Origin: JBHHYU01 sp046757725
GTDB lineage: Bacteria; Desulfobacterota; Binatia; UBA9968
Assembly: GCA_046757725.1 (NCBI GenBank)
Contig: JBHHYU010000077.1
Span: 1-15,055 of the forward strand
DNA: 15,055 nt
Direction of reading: 5' to 3'
A program made the translations under genes and the position numbers. Positions within the stretch are counted from its first letter, which is position 1. Each line of letters begins with the position of its first letter. Below, in pieces: positions 6,856 through 13,532 of the stretch. Under the pieces are notes generated by a model. The model was not told the origin of the DNA and made no database searches. It was given only the letters and a program-made list of their open reading frames with translations.

Positions 6856-7110
6856 ATGAGGCTTTCTGTCCGTTCATTAACTATCACGGCGGCTCTTTTT
6901 TGGGCTTTTTCTTTTCTTTTTGTCTCTGTCGCCAACTACCTTTGGCCACCGTATGGTAAACCCTTCCTGGAACTGGTGGACTCTCTCTATCCCGGGTATA
7001 AGGCGCTAGGAACCCCCAATAGCATCATCATAGGGACATTCTATGCGCTTGCCGATGGAGCAGTCGGAGGGCTTGTGTTCGCTTGGTTGTATAATACCTT
7101 CCGGGATTAA
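6856..7110 (+). CDS. Small two-helix membrane protein (holin-like family)
   Basis: This is an 84-residue inner-membrane protein of unknown function. The first helix covers about residues 10-30 (TITAALFWAFSFLFVSVANYLW). A loop with the pattern PPYGKPFLELVDSLYPGY follows. The second helix (IIIGTFYALADGAVGGLVFAWLY) carries the GTxYALxDGAxGGxxFAWLYN signature. I recall proteins with this pattern in environmental bacteria, often labelled 'bacteriophage holin' or a domain of unknown function; no lysis genes are nearby, so a phage role is not supported. Two ATGs are adjacent at 6853 and 6856. The Shine-Dalgarno AGGAGG ends 2 nt before the first and 5 nt before the second, so I chose the second. It converges on the DUF445 gene with only 17 bp between stops. 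Confidence 0.72.
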   Translation: MRLSVRSLTITAALFWAFSFLFVSVANYLWPPYGKPFLELVDSLYPGYKALGTPNSIIIGTFYALADGAVGGLVFAWLYNTFRD

Positions 7111-7127
7111 ATCTGAAGGAAGGCTTG

Positions 7128-8318
7128 TTATGCGTTCCCGACATCTCGGGGCAGGGAAGGCGTAAGTAGCCTATCTGCGGCCGCTATTACCATGCCACCT
7201 CCTGCAAGCCAGAGGAGGGCAACGGGATTCCAGAAGACGAATCCCCCGAGGACCCCAAGAATCCCCCCCAGCAAGGTAATATAGCGCAACTGGTCGTTGG
7301 ATGCGTCCTTAATCATTTTCTCGATTTTCTCCTCATCGTATGCGCCGAGCTGTTTCAAAATAGTTTTTTTAATATCCAACCGTCTTAGAGCGTAGATAAC
7401 CGTATTTGTCAGCCACTGCTCGATCAGTTCGCTTTGCTGCTCTACATAGCGGGGAAGTTCCGCCAAGTGCTCATCGAGTGAATCTAAGTTCTTATTTAAA
7501 AGGTTAGGGAGATCGTTTTCAATCCACTTGTCGATCTCATCCAGTGCAGAATCCTTCCAAATGGGCTTGCTCCAGGTGACGATTCGGCCAACCGGGCTAC
7601 TGAGACTCATGCGGTCCAACAACGTATCCAGGAATCGGACAAACCGGTCTCTGTACTCCGGTGATTTCACAAACTCGCGCATATAAGTTTCAATCATTGC
7701 CCTGAGGTCATCTCGAAAGGCCTCCTGCTCAATCAATGCATGGAGCTGATTTCTAAAGTCTGCCGTGATCGTTGATATCGACCTGCTCTCTTCTAGCTGA
7801 GTTTTGATAATCTCTTCACTGATAAGGTTTGTAGTCACCGTCTCGGCCATCGTCTCAATGATTTCCTTGCGCCGTTTCGGGACTAATCCCTGGGGAAGCA
7901 GGAGATGTTTATGTCGAGGGCGAAATAGCATGGTTATAGCCACCCAGTTAGTTCCGAAACCGATCATCCCTGAAATGGAAAGAAACCGTATGAGTCCATA
8001 GGGGTTAAAAAAAAAGGAGACACCGAGAGCTACCGTACATAAGGGAAAAAAGATTGTATTCAGGCTCTCTATCCACCGGTGGGTTTTCCTTTGGGGGACC
8101 GCGACCCTTTGCACCCGCACCTGGGTACGATCGGTCGACACTGTCGAAAAATATCGTTCGATAAATTCTCTAAATAGCAATCGCTGAGGTCCAGGGGAAG
8201 GTTCGCGATCCGATTTAAGAGATTTGTTTTCCTTTCTCCGGCCGCGTAGCCCCACGGCTGTGAGACTTGCCAATCCAGCAAATCCCGCTGCAATGCATTT
8301 GGAAATCGGTAAGGACAT
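7128..8318 (-). CDS. DUF445 family membrane protein
   Basis: This is a 396-residue membrane protein of the DUF445 family (related to YheB/UPF0754); no biochemical function is established. A hydrophobic N-terminal segment (about 4-23) is followed by a polar linker. A helical pair near 88-132 contains GFGTNWVAITMLFRPR (120-135), the family's version of GxxTNWxAIxMLFRP. The motif GLVPKRRKEI comes next, and then a long amphipathic helical region. Two C-terminal hydrophobic helices start at ITLLGGILGVLGG after the typical NDQLRYITLLGG stretch. The ATG at 8318 has AAGGAG 7 nt upstream. The gene stands alone on its strand; its neighbours are on the other strand at both ends. Confidence 0.85.
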   Translation of the reverse strand: MSLPISKCIAAGFAGLASLTAVGLRGRRKENKSLKSDREPSPGPQRLLFREFIERYFSTVSTDRTQVRVQRVAVPQRKTHRWIESLNTIFFPLCTVALGVSFFFNPYGLIRFLSISGMIGFGTNWVAITMLFRPRHKHLLLPQGLVPKRRKEIIETMAETVTTNLISEEIIKTQLEESRSISTITADFRNQLHALIEQEAFRDDLRAMIETYMREFVKSPEYRDRFVRFLDTLLDRMSLSSPVGRIVTWSKPIWKDSALDEIDKWIENDLPNLLNKNLDSLDEHLAELPRYVEQQSELIEQWLTNTVIYALRRLDIKKTILKQLGAYDEEKIEKMIKDASNDQLRYITLLGGILGVLGGFVFWNPVALLWLAGGGMVIAAADRLLTPSLPRDVGNA

Positions 8319-8399
8319 TATGAGTCTCCTTGGTGATCTTAAATTATCTCATTTGAGAAACCGTGGCTTTTATCTTCAGAGGATCCAGGAAACAAACGT

Positions 8400-8427
8400 T
8401 TGTTCTCGGAATACGATTTTGTACAAT
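8400..8427 (+). promoter_or_regulatory. Weak promoter candidate for the PLD-like gene
   Basis: TTGTTC (8400-8405) and TACAAT (8422-8427) have a 16-bp spacer. The -10 is good (5/6) and the -35 poor (3/6). It lies between the divergent DUF445 and PLD-like genes, about 170 bp before the preferred start. Confidence 0.3.
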
Positions 8428-8598
8428 GAAAACGACGGGTCAACGATCAATCGCACGATTTCGACTTTAACCTAACAAGGGCTGAAGTTAAAGCCTCACG
8501 GTTTGTAGGTGAAACAGATTAATGCGTTCTGGATTACACCCCGAAAGGCTGCTACCCTGTGGCTCTATTATTGTATAGGTCTCACAGGACCAGCGAAG

Positions 8599-9108
8599 AT
8601 GCAGAAACAAATCTACCTGTTATCACTTTTAGCGATCGTCGTCCTATGGGCACCGTTGAGTGATGCCGATGAGGCCGTAACCTGCGAGGTTAGGGTTAAG
8701 TTCTCCAGCCGGGGGAGTATCGGTGAGGCCCTAGAGAATGCGCTTCACCGGACGCGATCCACACTGTTTGTAGCACTTTACGGTTTTAATAACGAGGTCT
8801 TTGCGCAGGAGCTTGTGAAGCTGGCGCGGCGCCGCGTAAAGGTAAGAGTTAAAATCGATAACTCAAAGACCCGTAAAAAACGCACAAGGCGAATCATTCA
8901 ACTTCTCGAGAAATCAGGGGTCAAGGTGCAAGCGGTCGCCCCCACCGGCAGAAATCACAATAAATTTGCCGTGATCGATGAGAGGATAGTCATAACGGGG
9001 TCCTACAACTGGACCTTAAGAGCTGAGACCAACTGGGAAAATCTTCTCATTCTGGACTGTCCGAAGCTGGCAAAGAGGTATGCCGAGGAATGGGGAAAAA
9101 TACAATAG
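8599..9108 (+). CDS. Secreted phospholipase D-like (HKD) nuclease
   Basis: PLD-superfamily enzymes cleave phosphodiesters through a phospho-histidine intermediate; single-motif members such as Salmonella Nuc work as dimers on nucleic acids. Here one HKD motif is visible: His120, Lys122, Asp127, then Gly134-Ser135 and Asn146/Glu148 (HNKFAVID...GSYNWT...NWEN). The preceding beta-alpha unit LFVALYGFNNEVFAQELVKLARR is typical of the fold. Residues 1-24 form a signal peptide (basic start, LLSLLAIVVLW core, DADEA), so the protein is exported to the periplasm or outside. I chose the ATG at 8599 (169 residues) because it starts the signal peptide; a GTG at 8509 would add 30 residues in front of it. 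A weak AGGA lies upstream. It could be a nuclease or a phospholipase; size favours a nuclease. Confidence 0.82.
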   Translation: MQKQIYLLSLLAIVVLWAPLSDADEAVTCEVRVKFSSRGSIGEALENALHRTRSTLFVALYGFNNEVFAQELVKLARRRVKVRVKIDNSKTRKKRTRRIIQLLEKSGVKVQAVAPTGRNHNKFAVIDERIVITGSYNWTLRAETNWENLLILDCPKLAKRYAEEWGKIQ

Positions 9109-9187
9109 GCTTGCTCTCCGTTTGTTCTACATATAGGGGGGTTGTTCGCACTTGCTTGCAGGACGGGCTTTAGCGCGCTGTCCTACC

Positions 9188-10468
9188 ATGGTCAAACGGG
9201 ATCAAAGAAACTTTTTTAAGGCGTTGGGACCGGGTCTTCTCTGGGCCGGAGCCGCAGTGGGTGTTTCTCACCTCGTGCAGTCTACGCGTGCAGGGGCAAG
9301 TTTTGGCCTCGGTCTACTTGGCCTAGTGATCATTGCAAATGTCTTCAAGTATCCCGCATTTTCATTTGGACCGCGGTACGCTGCCGCTACCGGGACCAGC
9401 CTGTTGGAGGGGTACCGACGCCGGGGAAGGTGGGCGCTTGTTTTGTACGGTATCCTCACCGTGGGGACCATGTTCACAATCCAGGCGGCCGTTACACTTG
9501 TGACCGCTGCACTGTTTGTTGCTCTGCTGGGTTACACTGGTCGTCCGGCCGTGGTATTGCTCTCTGTGATTCTCAATCTAACCTGTGCAGCCGTGTTGTT
9601 TATTGGCCACTACAAGTGGCTGGATAAAATTGTCAAGGGTGTAGTGTTCGTGCTCACAACTTCGACTCTCGTGGCCGCCACCTTAGTCTTACCCAGAGTC
9701 GACTGGTCGACAGTGCGCCTGTTTCCTGAAATCGGATTTTTTTCCGAGCCGAAAACCATCATGTTTATGGTTGCGTTGGTGGGCTGGATGCCTTCGGCTT
9801 TTGATATCTCAATCTGGCATTCCCTGTGGACGCTGGCGCGCCGGCGCGAGACGCGATACGCATCAACCGTCAAAGAGGCGCTACTGGATTTTAATATTGG
9901 CTATTCTCTGACGATGGTCCTAGCCTTGTGCTTCGTTTTCATGGGAGCCGGGGTGATGTTCAACTCGGGTATGAAGTTTCCCCAATCCGCGGGTGGTTTT
10001 GCAAATCAGGTGATTACCCTATACACGGATAACCTGGGATCCTGGAGCAAACCCCTTATTGCTCTAGCGGCCTCTACGGTAATGTTCTCAACGACCCTTG
10101 CCGTGATCGACGGCTTTCCACGTGCCATTGCGACGTTGGTTTCCCGATTCATCGAAGCCGAAGTGCCGGACCGGCCGTCGACCCTCAGCCGGGAAGTCTA
10201 CTGGTGGTCACTAGCTGTGCTGGCGGTGGGTGCGATCATTATTATTGCATTTTTGCTGAAATCTCTGACTTCTCTGGTGGACCTCGCGACCATCCTCTCC
10301 TTTCTTACGGCGCCGCTACTCGCCTGGTTGAACCACCGTGCAATTCTCGGTAAGGAAATGCCGCAAGCATACATTCCCGGTAAAGGCATGATCCTCTATA
10401 GTTGGGCAGGGATCTCATTTTCGAGTGCTTTTGCGCTTTATTTTATTTGGGTTCGGTGGATAGCCTGA
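9188..10468 (+). CDS. Nramp-related transporter lacking the DPGN motif
   Basis: This is an integral membrane protein of 426 residues with about eleven hydrophobic helices, LeuT/Nramp fold. Nramp proteins import Mn2+, Fe2+ or related metals with protons. The TM1 start FKALGPGLLWAGAAVGVSH aligns well with Nramp TM1, but the metal-coordinating DPGN is replaced by GVSH (25-28), so Asp becomes Gly and Asn becomes His. In TM6, MPS (201-203) replaces MPH, keeping the Met. Asp-containing SAFDISIW follows. The substrate may thus not be a classical divalent metal. I chose the ATG at 9188 because Nramp proteins begin just before KALGPG; a TTG at 9152 adds 12 unconserved residues but has a G-rich stretch upstream. 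It lies 79 bp after the PLD-like gene, possibly cotranscribed. Confidence 0.8.
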   Translation: MVKRDQRNFFKALGPGLLWAGAAVGVSHLVQSTRAGASFGLGLLGLVIIANVFKYPAFSFGPRYAAATGTSLLEGYRRRGRWALVLYGILTVGTMFTIQAAVTLVTAALFVALLGYTGRPAVVLLSVILNLTCAAVLFIGHYKWLDKIVKGVVFVLTTSTLVAATLVLPRVDWSTVRLFPEIGFFSEPKTIMFMVALVGWMPSAFDISIWHSLWTLARRRETRYASTVKEALLDFNIGYSLTMVLALCFVFMGAGVMFNSGMKFPQSAGGFANQVITLYTDNLGSWSKPLIALAASTVMFSTTLAVIDGFPRAIATLVSRFIEAEVPDRPSTLSREVYWWSLAVLAVGAIIIIAFLLKSLTSLVDLATILSFLTAPLLAWLNHRAILGKEMPQAYIPGKGMILYSWAGISFSSAFALYFIWVRWIA

Positions 10469-10554
10469 ACCCAATGGTACCAGTGCGCACGTTCGTGTGG
10501 TTGGACGGCGGGTCCTACCCAAAGCCATGTTTTTATGTCTTACGATTCAAGCCG

Positions 10555-10582
10555 TTGAAAACCAGTTGTGAATTCGGATAAT
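10555..10582 (+). promoter_or_regulatory. Good sigma70-like promoter for the bicupin gene
   Basis: TTGAAA (10555-10560), a 16-bp spacer and GATAAT (10577-10582) match the consensus at 5/6 and 5/6 positions. Transcription would begin near 10589, giving an approximately 180-nt leader before the cupin ATG. Confidence 0.55.
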
Positions 10583-10588
10583 TTCAAT

Positions 10589-10739
10589 GGGATTCTGAAT
10601 CTAACCACTAGCCCAACGGGGATGTCGGAATCCTGGGTGGCAACGTTATCGCGGAGTCGTAGAGTCAGGTCATGCAGCACATGGTGTGCTGAGCTGCTTG
10701 CCTTCGGGCAAGTGGAATCTGTGACTCCGTGGTGTTAAC
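10589..10739 (+). ncRNA. Candidate structured leader RNA upstream of the bicupin gene
   Basis: Hand folding shows four helices. A 5' hairpin pairs 10589-10598 with 10625-10634 (10 bp, two G-U). A closing stem pairs CGGAGTC (10652-10658) with GACTCCG (10723-10729); it can be lengthened outward to about 10645/10739 with wobbles and a bulge. Inside it are two arms: CAGCACA/TGTGCTG (10675-10681 with 10685-10691, loop TGG) and CTTGCC-TTCG-GGCAAG (10697-10712), a perfect stem on a UUCG tetraloop. Together these make a three-way junction. No T-run follows, so it is not a terminator. I do not recognise it as a known riboswitch class. Confidence 0.45.
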
Positions 10740-10769
10740 AGTTCTACATCGGGAAAAAAAGGAGGAGAT

Positions 10770-11702
10770 ATGCAGGATTTTTACCAGGCTTGGTTGTCGG
10801 AGTCAGACCATATTGAAAAAACGGTGTCCGAAGCCCCAAGAGTAGCAAAGGGCAAAGAGCTGAAATGGGTGCGCACCTGTCAGGACAACAGGGCAGCTCT
10901 CATGATCGCACCGGAGACCGGATTCCCCACTGGGGGAAGTCTACTGATGAAGGCCGAGATTCCGGTGGGCTGGCATAGCGGCAAGCATTCCCATGGGGAA
11001 GAGGCAATCTACGTTGAGCAAGGCGAAGGTTTTATGTTGTTGGACAGCCGGCGCTACGATTTCCGGCGTGGCACCATCTTCCATATTCCCTATCGCTCAC
11101 AGCATCAGCTCTTCAATACCGGCAGTGAGCCGGTCAGCTATCTGTCAGGTCTGGCTTGGCCGCTTGAGGCATCTATTTATATGGGGCGTCTAGAGCAGAT
11201 CGAAGACGCAGGAGAAAACGACGGGGCGGCGCTTAGTAAAGCGGCGCCTGAGGAGTCCCAATACTGGCCTACCGACGGGCGCCGGGTCGCTATGCATGAA
11301 GACCAATTTGAACTATCCGGTGAGACCAAGCATGGTGCGACATACTTTCTAATGGGCAGGAACGGTAGCCGGAATGGATTCAAGGCCACGTCGGTAGCGA
11401 TCAGCTCGATCTTTGTAGATCTGCCTCATTCTAAGAGTCACAGCCATGCTCACCCGGAGGCCTACCTGTATGCTCTTCAGGGCAATGGCTACTCAGAGAT
11501 TGGAGGTAAGAGGTATGATTGGGTCCAAGGTGACGCTGTTCACGTACCACCGGGTATGTTCCATCACCAGCATTTTAATCCAAGTGATACGAACATGAAG
11601 GAGCTCAGATTTGAATATGGCATCCGTTACTGGATGGCACATCAGTGGAAGGGGTATACAACCATTGATCGGCACATGAAGGCAACGCACCTGGACGAGT
11701 AG
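10770..11702 (+). CDS. Bicupin protein (gentisate dioxygenase-like fold), function unknown
   Basis: This is a 310-residue soluble protein with two cupin barrels, each with a plausible metal site. Domain 1: GWHSGKHSHGEEAIYVEQGEGF (His73, His75, Glu77/78) with His112 in the second motif. Domain 2: HSHAHPEAYLYALQGNGY (His224, His226, Glu230) and GDAVHVPPGMFHHQHFN with His265/266/268. Bicupins with metal in both halves include oxalate decarboxylases, ring-cleaving dioxygenases and sugar-binding or isomerase proteins; the sequence alone does not decide. Translation start is very clear: AGGAGGAG directly before the ATG. It has its own promoter candidate and a long foldable leader, so it is probably transcribed alone. 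No signal peptide. Confidence 0.8.
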   Translation: MQDFYQAWLSESDHIEKTVSEAPRVAKGKELKWVRTCQDNRAALMIAPETGFPTGGSLLMKAEIPVGWHSGKHSHGEEAIYVEQGEGFMLLDSRRYDFRRGTIFHIPYRSQHQLFNTGSEPVSYLSGLAWPLEASIYMGRLEQIEDAGENDGAALSKAAPEESQYWPTDGRRVAMHEDQFELSGETKHGATYFLMGRNGSRNGFKATSVAISSIFVDLPHSKSHSHAHPEAYLYALQGNGYSEIGGKRYDWVQGDAVHVPPGMFHHQHFNPSDTNMKELRFEYGIRYWMAHQWKGYTTIDRHMKATHLDE

Positions 11703-12028
11703 AGATCAACTACCGGGGCCACTTAAAAAGAAGCTCAACCTGGCTTGCTGGAAAACCAAGCATTAGTATCCATCGATGATGGGTCTATTTGCCGACTGGG
11801 GAAATGCTGTACCGCAAGCATCATCACTTTCAAAAGGATAACAACGGCGAAGGTAACCGCCAAACTTTCTAAAGGGGTCATCATTTTCTGTCTGGGACGG
11901 ACTCAGGAACACTCGAGGACGCACGCGGTTCTTAGGGGAGATTTATTACCTGGGTGGTTGTAAAGTCGGTCATACCTTACGGGGCCGGATTTCACGCTAT
12001 GCCGGGTACCGCTGGCAAATAATAAAGC
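11703..12028. other. Intergenic region between convergent genes
   Basis: I see no credible gene. A 72-codon open frame from a TTG at 11745 has no ribosome-binding site and no recognisable protein features. No clear terminator hairpin with a T-run is visible for either converging gene. Confidence 0.4.
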
Positions 12029-12823
12029 CTAATTCTTCTTTCCGCCGGCAGTGAAGAACGATACCAAACGGGGCGATCTTCTCTTCCGTGGTGCCTCTGG
12101 ATTGGTGAGTGTTTGTAGCTCATCAATCCTCGCCCCCATGGTCTGTTTGACCATTTTAATTTCCAACTCTCTCGCCCTAAGGACCACGTTTTTTTCTTGG
12201 ATCTTGTTTTTAAGCCCTCGGATCTCCGCGGCCATACGAGCTTCCAGCTCCTTCATTTCCTTATCTTTGAGCTTACTTGCTTCGAAGTTTTCTACCTGCT
12301 GCTGGGAGGCTTGGAGAGAGATGATCCGTTCTTCCTTGAAGGATTCCAGGTCCTCGGTAAGCGTGTTCAGAGCCCCCGTTGTTGACTTGAGATCTTCAAG
12401 AACAGTTTCGCGAAGCTCCAGGAGCTTGGCCTTCTCCGTGATCTTTAACTGGAGATCGTTGTTTTTGTCTTCCAAGGTTTTCTTTAATTCTTCGAAAGCG
12501 GCATCTCTCGTGTGGAGAATATCCTCCTGCTCGGCAAGTTGGGTTTGGAGAGCCACAGTTTCAGCTTCGAAGTGTGCTTTGAGCTCCTGACTCGCATTAA
12601 CCTCGGTGAGGGCCAAGGCTGCTGCTTTCTTAATCAGGGACTCAAGCCCGGTTACCCGCTCCTCAAGACTTTCCTTAATGTTCGCCGCTTCGGCAAACAA
12701 GTTTTTCAAGTCGGCCTCGCGAGAGGCGATCTTCTGAAGCTCTTCCCTTATTTTCAGTATTTCGCTGGTTATCAGTCCGAGGTGTTCGCATAGCGCTTTG
12801 TCATTTTGCAGCTCCGATTCCAT
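12029..12823 (-). CDS. Long coiled-coil protein, function unknown
   Basis: This 264-residue protein is almost entirely predicted coiled coil. From about residue 10 to 240 it is rich in Glu, Lys, Leu and Ala in heptad-like spacing, with few Pro or Gly. Examples are LGLITSEILKIREELQKI, ERVTGLESLIKKAAALAL and the repeated EELKKTLEDKNNDL / ELRETVLEDLKSTT pattern. The C terminus is a basic tail (PRKRRSPRLVSFFTAGGKKN) that could touch nucleic acid or membrane. No signal peptide or transmembrane helix. I chose the ATG at 12823, which has GAGGG about 6 nt upstream; starts at 12862 (ATG) and 12886 (GTG) would add a basic stretch (RHKTRKRKRG) without a ribosome-binding site. It is an orphan on its strand. 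It resembles generic SMC-like or filament-like proteins only by composition. Confidence 0.65.
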   Translation of the reverse strand: MESELQNDKALCEHLGLITSEILKIREELQKIASREADLKNLFAEAANIKESLEERVTGLESLIKKAAALALTEVNASQELKAHFEAETVALQTQLAEQEDILHTRDAAFEELKKTLEDKNNDLQLKITEKAKLLELRETVLEDLKSTTGALNTLTEDLESFKEERIISLQASQQQVENFEASKLKDKEMKELEARMAAEIRGLKNKIQEKNVVLRARELEIKMVKQTMGARIDELQTLTNPEAPRKRRSPRLVSFFTAGGKKN

Positions 12824-13331
12824 GGCAATCCCTCGCTTTCTTTTCCTGGTTTTGTGGCGCATGGTGTCTGCTGACTCGTAGCCCACTTTGATTGCTTCGC
12901 CTTATACCGGCGACCTGCGATTCCACAATGATCCTCGCTCCGTAGTAACCCTATGAATTGACGAGATATCTGCAGATTGCAAGCACGTTAGTCTAACCTA
13001 CAAAATATTTCCAGTGTTTACTTGATCTTACTTTAGATGTCAAAATCTTTCTTTAATTCGATCCCATCCTAAATCGAAAACGGACGGTTGTCTACTTTTT
13101 TTCTCGAGCCTTCGGGTGGCCACCGGGTGAGAAGTCTCTAGTTGATTTCTTCCATCTTTGCTTAGATTTGATAATAGTGCGATGTTTCAGTTATTTCCGT
13201 ATGTATAAGGTTAGACCATTATTGGATTGACCCCGGTCCTAATACTTTGAGACTTGATTTCTCGTTTGGTCTTTGGCAGAAGGAAGCCGAGCCAACCCGA
13301 CAACAAGACGGGCTGGAAAAGGAGATAAGTT
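12824..13331. other. Long divergent intergenic region
   Basis: No gene is visible. The region is A/T-rich (about 12960-13240) and should hold promoters for both flanking genes, but no clear -35/-10 pair stands out. A perfect 10-bp palindrome GGTGGCCACC (13115-13124) sits within a larger imperfect hairpin closed by TTCTC/GAGAA. It could be a regulator-binding site. The GatC-like gene's Shine-Dalgarno (AAGGAG) is at the right end. Confidence 0.4.
13115..13124. repeat. 10-bp perfect palindrome, possible operator
   Basis: GGTGGCCACC is self-complementary and lies in the long intergenic region upstream of the amidase pair, about 200 bp before the GatC-like gene. On the plus strand it is preceded by a T-run, not followed by one, which argues against a terminator. 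Confidence 0.3.
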
Positions 13332-13520
13332 ATGGAAGAAATCGTTTGGAAATTAAACTCCGACTATGGGTTCGAACTGAGTCCTAACGAGGTACAAAAA
13401 ATTACTCGCCAGGCGGAGGCTGCGAACCGAGTATTCAAGTGTCTTGGGGAGATCGATCTCACCGGAGTCACCCCAATTATGAAAGTGGATACGACGGCAA
13501 AAAACGTTAAGAAGGACTAA
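13332..13520 (+). CDS. GatC/AtzG-like small amidase subunit
   Basis: This 62-residue protein resembles the small subunit that wraps and stabilises an amidase, as GatC does for GatA or AtzG for AtzE. The visible pattern is LSPNEVQKITRQAEAANRVFKCLGEIDLTGVTPIMKVD. It matches the GatC layout: a helix beginning Leu-Ser/Thr-x-x-Glu-Val, a second helix, then Asp-x-x-Gly-Val-x-Pro before the extended tail. GatC is normally about 95 residues; here the C-terminal tail is much shorter, closer to AtzG-type proteins. AAGGAG lies 7 nt before the ATG. The amidase gene starts 12 bp after its stop, so the two are almost certainly cotranscribed and likely form a complex. Family identity is inferred from pattern plus context. 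Confidence 0.62.
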   Translation: MEEIVWKLNSDYGFELSPNEVQKITRQAEAANRVFKCLGEIDLTGVTPIMKVDTTAKNVKKD

Positions 13521-13532
13521 GAATTTAGGAAA

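Noticed and set aside
6856..7110. Phage remnant suggested by the holin-like label of the small membrane protein
   Set aside because: No endolysin, structural or integration genes or attachment repeats are nearby; the protein family is widespread on chromosomes.
10697..10712. CTTGCC-TTCG-GGCAAG hairpin as an intrinsic terminator
   Set aside because: No T-run follows; it sits inside a larger foldable leader after a promoter candidate, so a regulatory RNA arm is more likely.
12051..12590. 179-codon plus-strand open frame, Ser/Leu/Phe-rich
   Set aside because: It is the antisense shadow of the coiled-coil gene; Glu/Lys-rich codons read backwards give Ser/Phe/Leu runs that mimic a membrane protein.
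13115..13132. Palindrome region as a terminator
   Set aside because: The T-run precedes the hairpin on the plus strand, and the minus strand has an A-run after it, so neither direction fits an intrinsic terminator.
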